From the NCBI RefSeq assembly GCF_900086655.1, contig NZ_LT575476.1, positions 888,100-952,099 on the forward strand: DNA of 64,000 bases, given 5' to 3'. Below, one piece after another: positions 54,958-63,373 of the stretch. The stretch is from Paenibacillus tuaregi (GTDB taxonomy: Bacteria > Bacillota > Bacilli > Paenibacillales > Paenibacillaceae). Positions within the stretch are counted from its first letter, which is position 1, and each line of letters begins with the position of its first letter. The position numbers and the translations under genes are program-made. The notes under the pieces were generated by a model, which searched no databases, was not told the origin of the DNA, and was given only the letters and a program-made list of their open reading frames with translations.

Positions 54958-55071
54958 ACGGAGCTTTAGAGCGGGGAAGAATCGCCAGCTAACCCAATTA
55001 CCATGAATCATTAAAAAAGCAGCACGCTGTGAAGTTCCCCTCGTTAAGTAGACAGATATAATAAGAGCACT

Positions 55072-55115
55072 AAATAACCTTAGTTCGGTACTCCACCGAA
55101 CTAAGGTTATTTCTT
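55072..55115. terminator. Long perfect hairpin between convergent genes
   Basis: AAATAACCTTAGTTCGG (55072-55088) pairs perfectly over 17 bp with 55096-55112 around a 7-base loop. Read on +, TTATTTCTTT trails it. It lies between the converging reductase and efflux genes and probably ends both transcripts. Confidence 0.85.
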
Positions 55116-55248
55116 TCCGAAATCTTCCTTCCATAACCCATTTCTCACGTGGACGTGTCGCTTGGAACTCGCGGTTCAGCAAGTTTTCTGAGATGATGTA
55201 TGCCTTCTCTTAGAGCCAAAATAAGGCTTGGCAGCGTGCAGCCCCGTT

Positions 55249-56691
55249 TTAGCTATCAGAAGAAGAACTGCCTGCGTCTTGTGTATCTTCTTTCTGTGAT
55301 ATTTTCATCGGTTTAATAAAGAATGACAATGCTAAAGCAAAGAATGCTAAAACGGTGGAGAATGTAAAGGCAACTGAGACCCCATGAATCATTGGATTGG
55401 GAAGTTGTTGCTGAACCGCAGCCGTTGTATTGTTCGTCATAACCGTAACCAGCAAGGCTGCTCCAACGGAAGCAGCCACTTGCGTCAACGTGTTACTCAT
55501 TGCGGTTCCATGTGGAATCAAATGGTCAGGTAGTTGGTTTAATCCGGCTGTCATGACTGGCATCATCATAAGAGAAATTCCAAACATTCGTATGGCGTAA
55601 ATCACCATCATATAGATGTATGGCGTTGAAGCGGTCATGTTACTGAACAAGAACGTCGTACCTACTAAGATAACCGAACCCATAAGAGCCAATGGTCGTG
55701 CTCCTATCTTATCAAAGATTCTCCCGGTAATCGGCGACATAACCCCCATCACAATCGCACCAGGTAACAGCAGCAGACCCGATTCCAGAGGTGTAAAGCC
55801 TCTTGCTGTTTGTACATAAAGCGGAAGAAAAAGCTCTACGCCGATCATCGTCACCATAACGACCATACCGATGAATAAGGTCAATAAGAAGGTCCAGTTT
55901 TTTAACACCCTGAACTCAAGCATCGGTTTTTCAACAGCCAGTTGCCGCCAAACAAACAAGCCAATTGCGACCGTACCGATAATCAAAGCAATGACCACTT
56001 CTGAACTGTTCCAGGTATGATTACCTGCGCTGCTGAAGCCGTACAACAATCCTCCAAATCCAAGGGATGACAAAATAATGGACATGATATCAATTTTCGG
56101 ATGGGTCACTTTCGTAACATTTTCAAGCATAAACGAAGCAAAAATGATGATAAGTACAGCAATTGGGAGAATCATATAAAAGAGTGCCCGCCATGAAAAG
56201 TTGCCAACAACCCAACCGGAAAGTGTTGGTCCAATTGCAGGAGCAAAAGCCATCACCAGCCCCACCATACCCATTGCTGATCCACGTTGCTTAACTGGAA
56301 AAATCATTAAAAAGATCGTTTGCATTAACGGGAGCATGAGCCCGTCACTTACCGCCTGTAGAATTCTGCCGAATATTAAAACAGGAAAGTTTGGTGCAAC
56401 AGCAGCCAGCAATGTCCCCAACGCAAACAGGCACATGGCCGTAATAAATAGTCTTCTTGTCGAAAATTTTTCTATTAGAAAAGCTGAAACCGGAATCAAC
56501 ACCCCGGTGACAAGCATAAACCCGGTCGTTAACCACTGAGCTGTATTAGCGGAAATGGATAGATCCTTCATGATTTGTGGCAGAGCAGTATTGAGTAACG
56601 TCTGATTTAACATGGTAACAAATGCACCTGCAAGCATAACGATCACAAGTACATTCCGCTTAAACGTTGGAAGAGACTGTTCTTTCTCCAT
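55249..56691 (-). CDS. DHA2-family multidrug efflux transporter
   Basis: A 14-TM proton-driven drug exporter (480 aa) of the EmrB/QacA/LmrB kind. Key parts are LNQTLLNTALPQIMKDL in TM1 (motif D1), the loop-2/3 segment EKFSTRRLF, and motif C in TM5 (VMAFAPAIGPTLSGWVV). AGGAGG lies 8 bases before ATG. It is divergent from a TetR-family gene, with two palindromes between. AT-rich compared with most of the window. Typical substrates are dyes, lincosamides or quaternary amines, but none can be assigned. Confidence 0.9.
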   Translation of the reverse strand: MEKEQSLPTFKRNVLVIVMLAGAFVTMLNQTLLNTALPQIMKDLSISANTAQWLTTGFMLVTGVLIPVSAFLIEKFSTRRLFITAMCLFALGTLLAAVAPNFPVLIFGRILQAVSDGLMLPLMQTIFLMIFPVKQRGSAMGMVGLVMAFAPAIGPTLSGWVVGNFSWRALFYMILPIAVLIIIFASFMLENVTKVTHPKIDIMSIILSSLGFGGLLYGFSSAGNHTWNSSEVVIALIIGTVAIGLFVWRQLAVEKPMLEFRVLKNWTFLLTLFIGMVVMVTMIGVELFLPLYVQTARGFTPLESGLLLLPGAIVMGVMSPITGRIFDKIGARPLALMGSVILVGTTFLFSNMTASTPYIYMMVIYAIRMFGISLMMMPVMTAGLNQLPDHLIPHGTAMSNTLTQVAASVGAALLVTVMTNNTTAAVQQQLPNPMIHGVSVAFTFSTVLAFFALALSFFIKPMKISQKEDTQDAGSSSSDS

Positions 56692-56825
56692 GTTGGTTTC
56701 CTCCTATGATCTTCTTGTATTGTTCAGGGTGCCAAGTAAATAAGCATTCAAAATGAATAAATATCAACAAACTTCTTTCTATACTTACTTCGCAAATAAT
56801 AAACCCCTCTCTTTTTTATACATTT

Positions 56826-56911
56826 AGTATAAAAATATACTTTAAGTTCACTGGGTCTATATTATACTTGAATGTGAAAAAAATCAATCACTAAATATAC
56901 TTAGGGTATAT
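56826..56911. promoter_or_regulatory. Two palindromes between efflux and TetR genes, probable TetR operators
   Basis: AGTATA-AAAA-TATACT (56826-56841) and ATATAC-TTAGG-GTATAT (56895-56911) share TATAC half-sites. A - strand TATAAT (56861-56866) places the first just inside the efflux transcript, and a + strand TATAAT (56935-56940) places the second just above the TetR promoter. This fits repression of both genes. Confidence 0.65.
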
Positions 56912-56959
56912 ATTTGAACAGAGAGTATGTGGTGTATAATGTTAACAGAAAGGATGATA

Positions 56960-57865
56960 ATGGTGCAGGTGAAAAAATCCGATATATTAATTACGGCTCT
57001 TCGTCTTTTTATTGAACAAGGTTATCATGCCACATCAATCCAGGACATTCTTGACCAGACGAATATTTCAAGAGGAACTTTTTATAAACATTTTCAAACC
57101 AAAGGAGAACTATTTAGGGATGTACTTGTCTATTCCGAAGAAAAAATGTATGTGGATCGTGATCAACTTTTAATCGGACAGGATGAAACGAACAAAGATA
57201 TCTTTATTCGTCAGTTAGAAGTTATGATGAACTATCGCATAGAAAAAAAAGTCGATGCATTGCTCATGGATGCTTTAGTTTCCAATGATAATGAAATTAT
57301 TGCTTTCTTAAAACAGATTAGGCAACAATGGGCCTATTGGTTCTTCACAAGGATGAAGCAGATTTATCCGGAATACCTGGATTATATTGCGGATGCTACA
57401 ATTTTTTTAACGGGGATTCTGCATAATGCCAATGAAATAAATAATGTTCAAATCCAACCCAAACCCATGATTGATATTTGCAATTATTGTTTTAATCTAG
57501 TCGATGAAGTACTTCCATTACTCCAACATAAGCGTATACGGCTTTTTAATATTGAAGATTTTGAACAGTCTTTACTTAGCATAGGACAAGTGGATTTCCC
57601 TTATAATGACCTCATGTTAAGTACTGGGAATTTAAAAAAATTGATTGAGAAACTTCCTGCGAATAACGATAATAAGCAGCACGCTCTTGATTTGTTACAA
57701 TTTGTGCAGAATGAAGCAATGTCTGAGAATCCGCGGAAAGCCGTAATCTCAAGTTGCTTGAAATCTTTAATGAATATAAAAAGTATTATGAATACTGACG
57801 AATTGGTAATTTATATGAATACATTAAAAAAGCTAGGGTTTTATCCTGCAGACTTGAATCCGTGA
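56960..57865 (+). CDS. TetR-family regulator
   Basis: Residues about 1-50 form the TetR helix-turn-helix (ILITALRLFIEQGYHATSIQDIL, TNISRGTFYKHFQTKGELF). The C-terminal ligand domain is long (301 aa in total against about 200 usual), with extra sequence from about residue 195. ATG 56960 has AGAAAGGA 6 bases upstream. Strongly AT-rich, matching the divergent efflux gene and suggesting the pair moved together. It probably represses the pump until drug is bound. Confidence 0.88.
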   Translation: MVQVKKSDILITALRLFIEQGYHATSIQDILDQTNISRGTFYKHFQTKGELFRDVLVYSEEKMYVDRDQLLIGQDETNKDIFIRQLEVMMNYRIEKKVDALLMDALVSNDNEIIAFLKQIRQQWAYWFFTRMKQIYPEYLDYIADATIFLTGILHNANEINNVQIQPKPMIDICNYCFNLVDEVLPLLQHKRIRLFNIEDFEQSLLSIGQVDFPYNDLMLSTGNLKKLIEKLPANNDNKQHALDLLQFVQNEAMSENPRKAVISSCLKSLMNIKSIMNTDELVIYMNTLKKLGFYPADLNP

Positions 57866-57903
57866 TGAGATTGAGGCCGATTTTCAAAAATGGGGTCAAA
57901 ACG

Positions 57904-57936
57904 AAGCCTGGACGGGGTGGCCAGGCTTTTTTTGTT
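57904..57936 (+). terminator. Terminator of the TetR gene
   Basis: AAGCCTGG (57904-57911) pairs perfectly with CCAGGCTT (57921-57928) and runs into TTTTTTGTTG. Confidence 0.93.
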
Positions 57937-57970
57937 GTTGCGCACGGAATCGCACTTGTACATAGGGAGG

Positions 57971-58150
57971 ATGAATGTACTTGGGGAGCTACTCGAATTT
58001 GAAACCGGCGGATCACTATGTATATCTGCAAATACGAAGGAGCTTTATGAATGCATGAATAAGCTGTTGGAAGTGACAGTCTATTTTCCAAAGCAGAGTA
58101 ATGAATACTTTATTTTCACCGAACATTACGCGCATGGGCATCATCCCTAG
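57971..58150 (+). CDS. Small hypothetical protein (59 aa)
   Basis: An open frame MNVLGELLEFETGG... to GHHP with protein-like composition (hydrophobic and acidic residues in alternation, one Cys pair). AGGGAGG touches the ATG, too close for good initiation; TTG 57956 is an alternative start without a clear site. It starts beyond the TetR terminator and has no recognisable family or visible promoter. Confidence 0.35.
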   Translation: MNVLGELLEFETGGSLCISANTKELYECMNKLLEVTVYFPKQSNEYFIFTEHYAHGHHP

Positions 58151-58221
58151 GGTGAACGTCCCTATACGATAGATCCAAATTTTATGGATGAAAAGTAAGT
58201 GCTCCCTTACCGATATATCAT

Positions 58222-58421
58222 CTATATAAACTGAACTTTAGAATTAACTGAACTGAGCGGAGAGGCCGAGTGATTCTGAAGAAGCGGAGCGTCCGCCTTT
58301 GTCACCGAAATGCCCCTACTTTGATATCTAATTCAAGCATTTCGGAGACAACAGCGGTCGTAAGAACACTCGGCATCGCAGCGCCCCTTAAGGGTAACCT
58401 TCATAAGTTCACTTTATCTAG
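58222..58421 (+). mobile_element. MITE-like structured repeat, copy 2
   Basis: A 200-bp copy of the element at 28483-28684, in the same orientation. The inverted ends CTATATAAACTGAA (58222-58235) and TTCACTTTATCTAG (58408-58421) pair with two mismatches. The core from CGAGTG (58267) to CACTCG (58372) is nearly identical to copy 1, including GCGGA-GCG-TCCGC; the long hairpin has one mismatch (GTCACC for GTCTCC). It ends 33 bases before the GGDEF-EAL start and fills most of the 303-base gap 58151-58453. Confidence 0.88.
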
Positions 58422-58453
58422 AGACTTATTAGCAGCAGGGAGTGGACAGCAGC

Positions 58454-60673
58454 GTGAAAATACTAGATAAATTGCTTCATAATAAGGGTGTTTTGATTCT
58501 AATTATTCTCATTATTATGGGATCATCCGTAGATATCCTGTTTGACCCGATCAACAAGACGATAGATATTGTTCTGCCTACGTCTGTGCTGGCCGTTACG
58601 ATTTATGTGATTTTCTCTATCTGGAGGGAGATGGGCCGGACCAAGAAAGAGCTGACGGTGAATAGTCAGAAGCTCTCAGACATTTTTGAAACCCTGGACG
58701 TGGCCATCTGGTCCCACGATTTGGAAACAGATACCTTGCTGATTACTCCAGGAATCGAGCGTCTGTACGGGTACCCGCTAGAAGCTTTTTACCAAGATAA
58801 AGATCATTGGAAAAAGGTAATTGTACTCGAGGATATGCCGATCATATCGGATCGGGTTCAGCGGATTGCTAATGGAGAGACCGTGACGAGCATATATCGG
58901 ATTGTGCGGCCGGATGGGGAAGTTCGCTGGATTCAGGACCGCGGAATTCCGAAGATGGGACCGAGAGGAAATATGGTAAGCTTCTCAAGCGTTATTTTCG
59001 ATATCACGGACCGGAAAGAAAGTGAAGACCGCTATCAGAGTTTGGTTGAAATGTCACCGAATCTTATTGCCGTGATCAGCCGCGGGCGAATTGATTATAT
59101 TAACAAAGCCGGCTGCAGCCTGGTTGGGGAGAACTGCCCTTCGGAATTGACCGGCCAGCCAATTGAGAAGATCTTCCCGGCAAAGGTTCTGGAGGAGATT
59201 AGAACGATTGAACAGAAGAGAGTGCACAATTATGAAAGCCTCAAAACGGTAGAGTTCGAGGTTAACCGGATGGATGGGAAAAGCATTCATGTGGAAATGT
59301 CGGCTAGACCGATCCATTTTGAGGGCAGGTTTGCAGTTCAGGTTATGGGAAGTGATATTACCCTGCGTAAAGAGTCGGAGAAGATGGTTGAATTCATGGC
59401 TTATTACGATGCTTTAACAGAGCTTCCCAACCGGTATAAACTCAGGGAGCATCTGAATACGATTCTGGGTCAGGCACAGAACCGGATGGTGGCTGTTCTG
59501 TTTCTTGACCTGGACCGGTTCAAGATCATTAACGACACGAAGGGGCATATGGTCGGTGATTTGCTGCTGCAGAAGGTAGCCAAGCGGCTCGAGCACGCGG
59601 TCCAAGGAGACGGAATGGTCTCCAGGCAGGGTGGCGATGAGTTCATTATTTTGCTGGAGGATACGGACAAGAGTAAAGCAAGCGGGGTTGCCAAGCGGCT
59701 GCTGGATGCTTTGGCGAGTCCGATCATCGTGGATCATGAGGAATACTTTGTTACCGCAAGTATAGGGATCAGCATATATCCTACTGATGGTGTGGATGAG
59801 GAGACCCTGATCAAACATGCGGATACCGCCATGTACCTTGCCAAGGAGCGCGGCAAGAACAACTATCAGTTCTATTCATCCGATTTAATCGGCTTGTCGA
59901 GCCGCAAGATGGAGCTGGAGAATGCACTCCGCCGGGCGCTGGAGCAGGATGAAATGATCATTCACTACCAGCCTCAAGTGGAACTGGCTACAGGGCAGCC
60001 GATTGGGATGGAGGCCCTGCTACGGTGGAAGCACCCCCGGTACGGTATCATCTCGCCGCTGGAGTTCATCCCGCTGGCTGAGGAGACCGGACTTATTGTG
60101 CCCTTAGGTCAATGGGTGATGCGTACAGCAGTCCTTCAGAACAAGGCGTGGCAGGATGCGGGCCTTCTACCGCTGCCGGTGGCTGTCAATATATCGGTCA
60201 GACAGATGGAGAATGAGCACTTTGTCGATTCGGTATGTGATGTGCTGACCGAGACAGGCCTGAATCCAAAATATCTGGAGCTTGAGATTACGGAGAGCAT
60301 TGTGCAGAATATAGAGAAATCGACCCTTATTCTGAGATTATTAAGAGTTCTCGGAGTTCGGCTCTCGATCGACGATTTCGGAATGGGTTATTCCTCGCTC
60401 AGTGTGCTGAAGCATCTGCCGATTGACCGTATCAAGATCGATAAGTCTTTTGTGGACGATATTATTTACCACTCTAATCAAGGCGCCATTGTTAAAACGA
60501 TTATTGATATGGGGATTAATCTTCACTTTACGGTGATTGCCGAGGGGATTGAGAAGCAGGAGCAGGAGAACTTCCTGATCCGAAATGGCTGCAGAATCGG
60601 TCAGGGGTACTATTATAGCCCACCTTTGTCGGTGGAATACATGGAGGAATTTCTCCGGAAAAACACTCCATAA
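58454..60673 (+). CDS. Membrane PAS-GGDEF-EAL cyclic di-GMP protein
   Basis: A 739-aa signalling protein. Two N-terminal TM helices (about 8-25 and 40-58), two PAS domains (about 75-190 and 200-310), GGDEF (about 320-480) and EAL (about 490-735). The cyclase motif GGDEF is intact in SRQGGDEFIILLED; no RxxD inhibitory site precedes it. The phosphodiesterase residues are also intact: EALLRW, NISVRQM, LELEITES, IDDFGMGYSS, IAEGIE. Either or both activities could operate. Start is GTG 58454, 11 bases after AGGGAG; GTG 58442 overlaps that site. Confidence 0.92.
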   Translation: MKILDKLLHNKGVLILIILIIMGSSVDILFDPINKTIDIVLPTSVLAVTIYVIFSIWREMGRTKKELTVNSQKLSDIFETLDVAIWSHDLETDTLLITPGIERLYGYPLEAFYQDKDHWKKVIVLEDMPIISDRVQRIANGETVTSIYRIVRPDGEVRWIQDRGIPKMGPRGNMVSFSSVIFDITDRKESEDRYQSLVEMSPNLIAVISRGRIDYINKAGCSLVGENCPSELTGQPIEKIFPAKVLEEIRTIEQKRVHNYESLKTVEFEVNRMDGKSIHVEMSARPIHFEGRFAVQVMGSDITLRKESEKMVEFMAYYDALTELPNRYKLREHLNTILGQAQNRMVAVLFLDLDRFKIINDTKGHMVGDLLLQKVAKRLEHAVQGDGMVSRQGGDEFIILLEDTDKSKASGVAKRLLDALASPIIVDHEEYFVTASIGISIYPTDGVDEETLIKHADTAMYLAKERGKNNYQFYSSDLIGLSSRKMELENALRRALEQDEMIIHYQPQVELATGQPIGMEALLRWKHPRYGIISPLEFIPLAEETGLIVPLGQWVMRTAVLQNKAWQDAGLLPLPVAVNISVRQMENEHFVDSVCDVLTETGLNPKYLELEITESIVQNIEKSTLILRLLRVLGVRLSIDDFGMGYSSLSVLKHLPIDRIKIDKSFVDDIIYHSNQGAIVKTIIDMGINLHFTVIAEGIEKQEQENFLIRNGCRIGQGYYYSPPLSVEYMEEFLRKNTP

Positions 60674-60699
60674 CCAGCTCTCCGCTTAGGATTATGTTA

Positions 60700-60728
60700 T
60701 TGAAATTTCAGAAGGCTCCTTGTATGAT
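60700..60728 (+). promoter_or_regulatory. SigmaA promoter of the AAC(3)-type gene
   Basis: TTGAAA (60700-60705), 17 bases, TATGAT (60723-60728). It predicts a leader of about 135 bases. In it ATG 60745 opens an 8-codon frame ending at 60771 (MLFEYDLD). Confidence 0.7.
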
Positions 60729-60807
60729 GGGAAGCATACACCTTATGTTATTTGAATATGACTTAGATTGAGCTATCAATTTAAGGGCCATGTTTGTTTC
60801 TTGAGAC

Positions 60808-60846
60808 AACAACCCCGCATTATTATTGCGGGGTTGTTTTTATTTT
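60808..60846 (+). terminator. Intrinsic terminator in the leader of the AAC(3)-type gene
   Basis: AACAACCCCGCA (60808-60819) pairs perfectly with TGCGGGGTTGTT (60827-60838), followed by TTTATTTTAT. It lies 8 bases before the gene's AAGGAGG and downstream of the promoter at 60700, so it can act as an attenuator as well as ending the GGDEF-EAL transcript. Confidence 0.92.
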
Positions 60847-60869
60847 ATCTATCAAGGAGGAAGACGAGT

Positions 60870-61670
60870 ATGAAGAACAAGGACACAGGATTAATTTTGA
60901 CCAGGGAAGATTTAATTAAGCAGTTCAGAGCCTGCGGAGTGAGCCGAGGACAGGTGATATTTGTACATACATCGCTCAGCAGTCTAGGGTTCGTTGTTGG
61001 CGGAGCGGAGACGCTAATCCGGGCGCTGCTGGACATTGTCGGGGAGGAAGGGACACTCATGATGCCGTCCCAGACGTGGAAAAATCTCGATCCGTCCACA
61101 GGTGTGCACGGAGATGTGCCTAAGGATTGGTGGCCGGTTATTCGCGAGCATTGGCCGGCCTATGACAAGGAAATCACACCGGCCATCGGCATGGGCGTGG
61201 TTGCCGAAATATTCAGAAAGTGGCCTGGGGCAAGAAGAAGCTCACATCCGGCCAGATCAGTGGCCGCTGTAGGCAGGCATGCGGATTACCTTACAGAGGA
61301 GCACGATTTAAGTAATATTTTTGGAGAAAACTCCCCCGTGGATAAGTTGTACGAACTGGACGGGTTCGTGCTGTTGATCGGAGTTGGTTATGACAAGAAC
61401 ACTTCCCTGCACCTGGCAGAGACCCGGGCCGAATTTCCCTCCAAAACATTCACGGAGGAGGGCAGTGCTGTAATGATTGACGGAGTAAGGCAGTGGGTTA
61501 CCTACAGCACCCAGGTTGTAGACGATGCTGACTTCCTTACGATCGGGCAGGAGTATGAACGTGAGCATCATATTCCAGTACATCGTGTCGGGAATGCGGA
61601 GGTGCGGCTGCTCAGACAAAGACCGCTGATCGACTGGACGGTGGAATGGATGCAAAAGAATCGGACATGA
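60870..61670 (+). CDS. Aminoglycoside N(3)-acetyltransferase family protein
   Basis: An acetyl-CoA-dependent acetyltransferase of the Antibiotic_NAT family (266 aa), relatives of which modify the 3-amino group of aminoglycosides or unknown amines. Family segments are VIFVHTSLSSLGFVVGG, GTLMMPSQTW, RRSSHPARSVAAVGRHA, FGENSPVDKLYELDGFVLLIGVGYDKNTSLH. ATG 60870 has AAGGAGG 9 bases upstream. Chromosomal members in Bacillus and Paenibacillus often lack a proven drug substrate. The leader terminator suggests induced expression. Confidence 0.88.
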   Translation: MKNKDTGLILTREDLIKQFRACGVSRGQVIFVHTSLSSLGFVVGGAETLIRALLDIVGEEGTLMMPSQTWKNLDPSTGVHGDVPKDWWPVIREHWPAYDKEITPAIGMGVVAEIFRKWPGARRSSHPARSVAAVGRHADYLTEEHDLSNIFGENSPVDKLYELDGFVLLIGVGYDKNTSLHLAETRAEFPSKTFTEEGSAVMIDGVRQWVTYSTQVVDDADFLTIGQEYEREHHIPVHRVGNAEVRLLRQRPLIDWTVEWMQKNRT

Positions 61671-61782
61671 ATGTATGGTGGGGGCGTAATTCGGGTGATC
61701 CTGAAGTTGAAGTATCCAGAGGCCCATAAATCGTTATATAATAGATACTTACAGAACACGTGAACAAAGGAGATTGATCCGT

Positions 61783-62235
61783 TTGAATAACGAAGAACGT
61801 TACGAAGAACTACCCGAGAATTATAATGAGCTGAAGAAGGCGGCTAACCGCACCTCGGACTGGAGAGCCAGGCTCGAAGCTGTGGAGGAACTGGGAAAAT
61901 ACCCGCAGGCCATCGCTGTCCTGAGAGGAGTTCTGAAGAACGATCCTGTGCTTCGGGTACAGGAAGCGGCTCAGCGCCAGCTTCAGGCGCATGGGGAGCA
62001 GGTGTCAATCCCTAAGCGTGAAGCGGGAGACCTGATCCCGGGCATCACGAAGCTCCTGGTGCGGATCAAGAAGAGCTTGCCGAAGGATCACACTTATGAG
62101 GAGTTCAGGGAGAAGCTCAAGAAGATGCGTATCGACGTATATGACGTATACGAGGGTAATCTGGGCGACAGCTTTGACAAGTGGCTGGAGGAGAAGTGGG
62201 CTTCTCTTCGGACAAGCCGTAGTCAGGAGCAATAG
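61783..62235 (+). CDS. HEAT-repeat-like small protein
   Basis: A 150-aa helical, charged cytoplasmic protein. Residues about 15-65 (SDWRARLEAVEELGKYPQAIAVLRGVLKNDPVLRVQEAAQRQL, key parts WRARLEAVEELG and VLRVQEAAQRQL) form one or two HEAT-type helical repeats; the rest is a separate helical part with IPGITKLLVRIKKSL. TTG 61783 is chosen because AAAGGAG lies 10 bases upstream. TATAAT at 61737-61742 may be its -10. Probably a protein-binding module of unknown partner. Confidence 0.75.
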   Translation: MNNEERYEELPENYNELKKAANRTSDWRARLEAVEELGKYPQAIAVLRGVLKNDPVLRVQEAAQRQLQAHGEQVSIPKREAGDLIPGITKLLVRIKKSLPKDHTYEEFREKLKKMRIDVYDVYEGNLGDSFDKWLEEKWASLRTSRSQEQ

Positions 62236-62246
62236 GATAACAGTGG

Positions 62247-62292
62247 ACATCTCCAGCATATTGCGATTGCAGCGATACTGGAGATGTTTTTG
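62247..62292 (+). terminator. Terminator between HEAT-like and DUF4261 genes
   Basis: ACATCTCCAG (62247-62256) pairs with CTGGAGATGT (62278-62287) around a 21-base loop, followed by TTTTG. It ends 6 bases before the DUF4261 ribosome site, so it may also limit read-through into that gene. Confidence 0.8.
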
Positions 62293-62313
62293 CAGATAGG
62301 GGAGGATTCATTC

Positions 62314-63105
62314 ATGGGATTATTCGATAAATTACGCAGGAATAAGAATAACGGGGCAGCAGAAGAACGAGAGCAGAAATCGTTCGGACCTATTGTCGGA
62401 TTTGTGCTGCTGGACAGCTTGGACTACAGCTTTGATGCCTTTAACCGCCACCTAAAGGAGGAATGGAACCTTGACCCTGGAACACCAGCCAGCCCGGAGA
62501 GCCTGGTGTTCGAGGTGGATGGCATGAAGGTGGTCTGCGGTTATATGCCGGCAGCGATTCCGAACCGTGAGGTTGAGGAGAACTGCAAATACAACTTTCT
62601 CTGGCGGGAAGCGGAGCAGGTCGTCTCCCGGCATAAGGCCCATATCATTGTGTCGGTGCTCGGGTATGATGATCCTGTTGAGGGACACAAGCTGTTTACT
62701 AAGGTGGCGAGCGCACTTCTGCAGACGGAGCAAGCCATAGCGTTCTATTCGGCTCCTATGGTCATGGAAGCTTCGCAGTATGTGGACTTGGCCCATGCGT
62801 TGAAGGACGGTGAACTCCCTGTCGTCCTATGGGTATTCATCGGGATGTACCAGGGTGAGAACGGCGTTGGGGCTTATACAGCCGGACTTCAGAGCTTTGG
62901 CAAGGACGAGCTTGAGGTAGTAAATTCCGCGCAAAGTCTCGGTGATGTATTCGAGTTCATGTCGATTATAGCCAGCTTTGTAATCGAGAATGATGTAACC
63001 TTGAAGGACGGGGAGACGATCGGATTCTCTGCAGAACAAAAGCTGCCTCTGACGCGATCTGCAGGAGTTGTAGCCCAGGGGGAGAGTATCAAGATCGGTT
63101 ACTGA
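62314..63105 (+). CDS. DUF4261 domain protein
   Basis: A 263-aa cytoplasmic protein. The overall pattern (GFVLLDSLDYSFDAFNRHL, GYMPAAIPNREVEENCKYNFLW, IIVSVLGYDDPVEGHKLFTKVASALL, AFYSAPMVM, and LPVVLWVFIGMY) is that of the DUF4261 family, whose function is unknown. A charged N-terminal stretch (LFDKLRRNKNNGAAEEREQK) precedes it. ATG 62314 has AGGGGAGGA about 6 bases upstream. It is not clearly linked to its neighbours. Confidence 0.75.
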   Translation: MGLFDKLRRNKNNGAAEEREQKSFGPIVGFVLLDSLDYSFDAFNRHLKEEWNLDPGTPASPESLVFEVDGMKVVCGYMPAAIPNREVEENCKYNFLWREAEQVVSRHKAHIIVSVLGYDDPVEGHKLFTKVASALLQTEQAIAFYSAPMVMEASQYVDLAHALKDGELPVVLWVFIGMYQGENGVGAYTAGLQSFGKDELEVVNSAQSLGDVFEFMSIIASFVIENDVTLKDGETIGFSAEQKLPLTRSAGVVAQGESIKIGY

Positions 63106-63139
63106 CCGTAAATAGCAGGAATGAAGCAAGCAAGCAAGC

Positions 63140-63176
63140 AAGCACCAGTCACTTACGACAGGTGCTTTTTTATTTT
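63140..63176 (+). terminator. Terminator of the DUF4261 gene, preceded by (AAGC)5
   Basis: AAGCACC-A-GTC (63140-63150) pairs with GAC-A-GGTGCTT (63157-63167), then TTTTATTTT. Five AAGC units run 63124-63143 and merge into the stem's 5' arm. Confidence 0.9.
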
Positions 63177-63206
63177 CGAAAACGATTAAAATATTTAATA
63201 TCCGGA

Positions 63207-63235
63207 TTGACGAGAAAGCGTTTTCATAATAAGAT
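63207..63235 (+). promoter_or_regulatory. Promoter with a cre-like site in its spacer
   Basis: TTGACG (63207-63212), 17 bases, TAAGAT (63230-63235). AGAAAGCGTTTTCA (63213-63226) in the spacer matches 13 of 14 positions of the CcpA consensus TGWAANCGNTNWCA. CcpA bound here would exclude RNA polymerase. Confidence 0.72.
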
Positions 63236-63310
63236 GTATTCAGTTTACCGGTCTGTCGCGGTAAATCAACTCATTTTAAGAAGGATAGGGGGTAGTTTAC
63301 TGTCATTTGT

Positions 63311-63322
63311 GCAAACGTTTGC
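63311..63322 (+). promoter_or_regulatory. GCAAACGTTTGC palindrome, LacI-type (MalR-like) operator
   Basis: A perfect 12-bp palindrome with a central CG, about 70 bases downstream of the predicted start site and 51 before the ATG. It resembles operators of MalR-type maltose regulators in Firmicutes. Confidence 0.6.
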
Positions 63323-63373
63323 TCCAATTTTGATGAAATCTGCTTGTATTTTACTAAACAGAGGAGGTCTTAA

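Noticed and set aside
60768..60869. N-terminal extension of the AAC(3)-type protein from TTG 60768
   Set aside because: The extra frame would translate through a perfect intrinsic terminator and the gene's own AAGGAGG; ATG 60870 is ideally placed.
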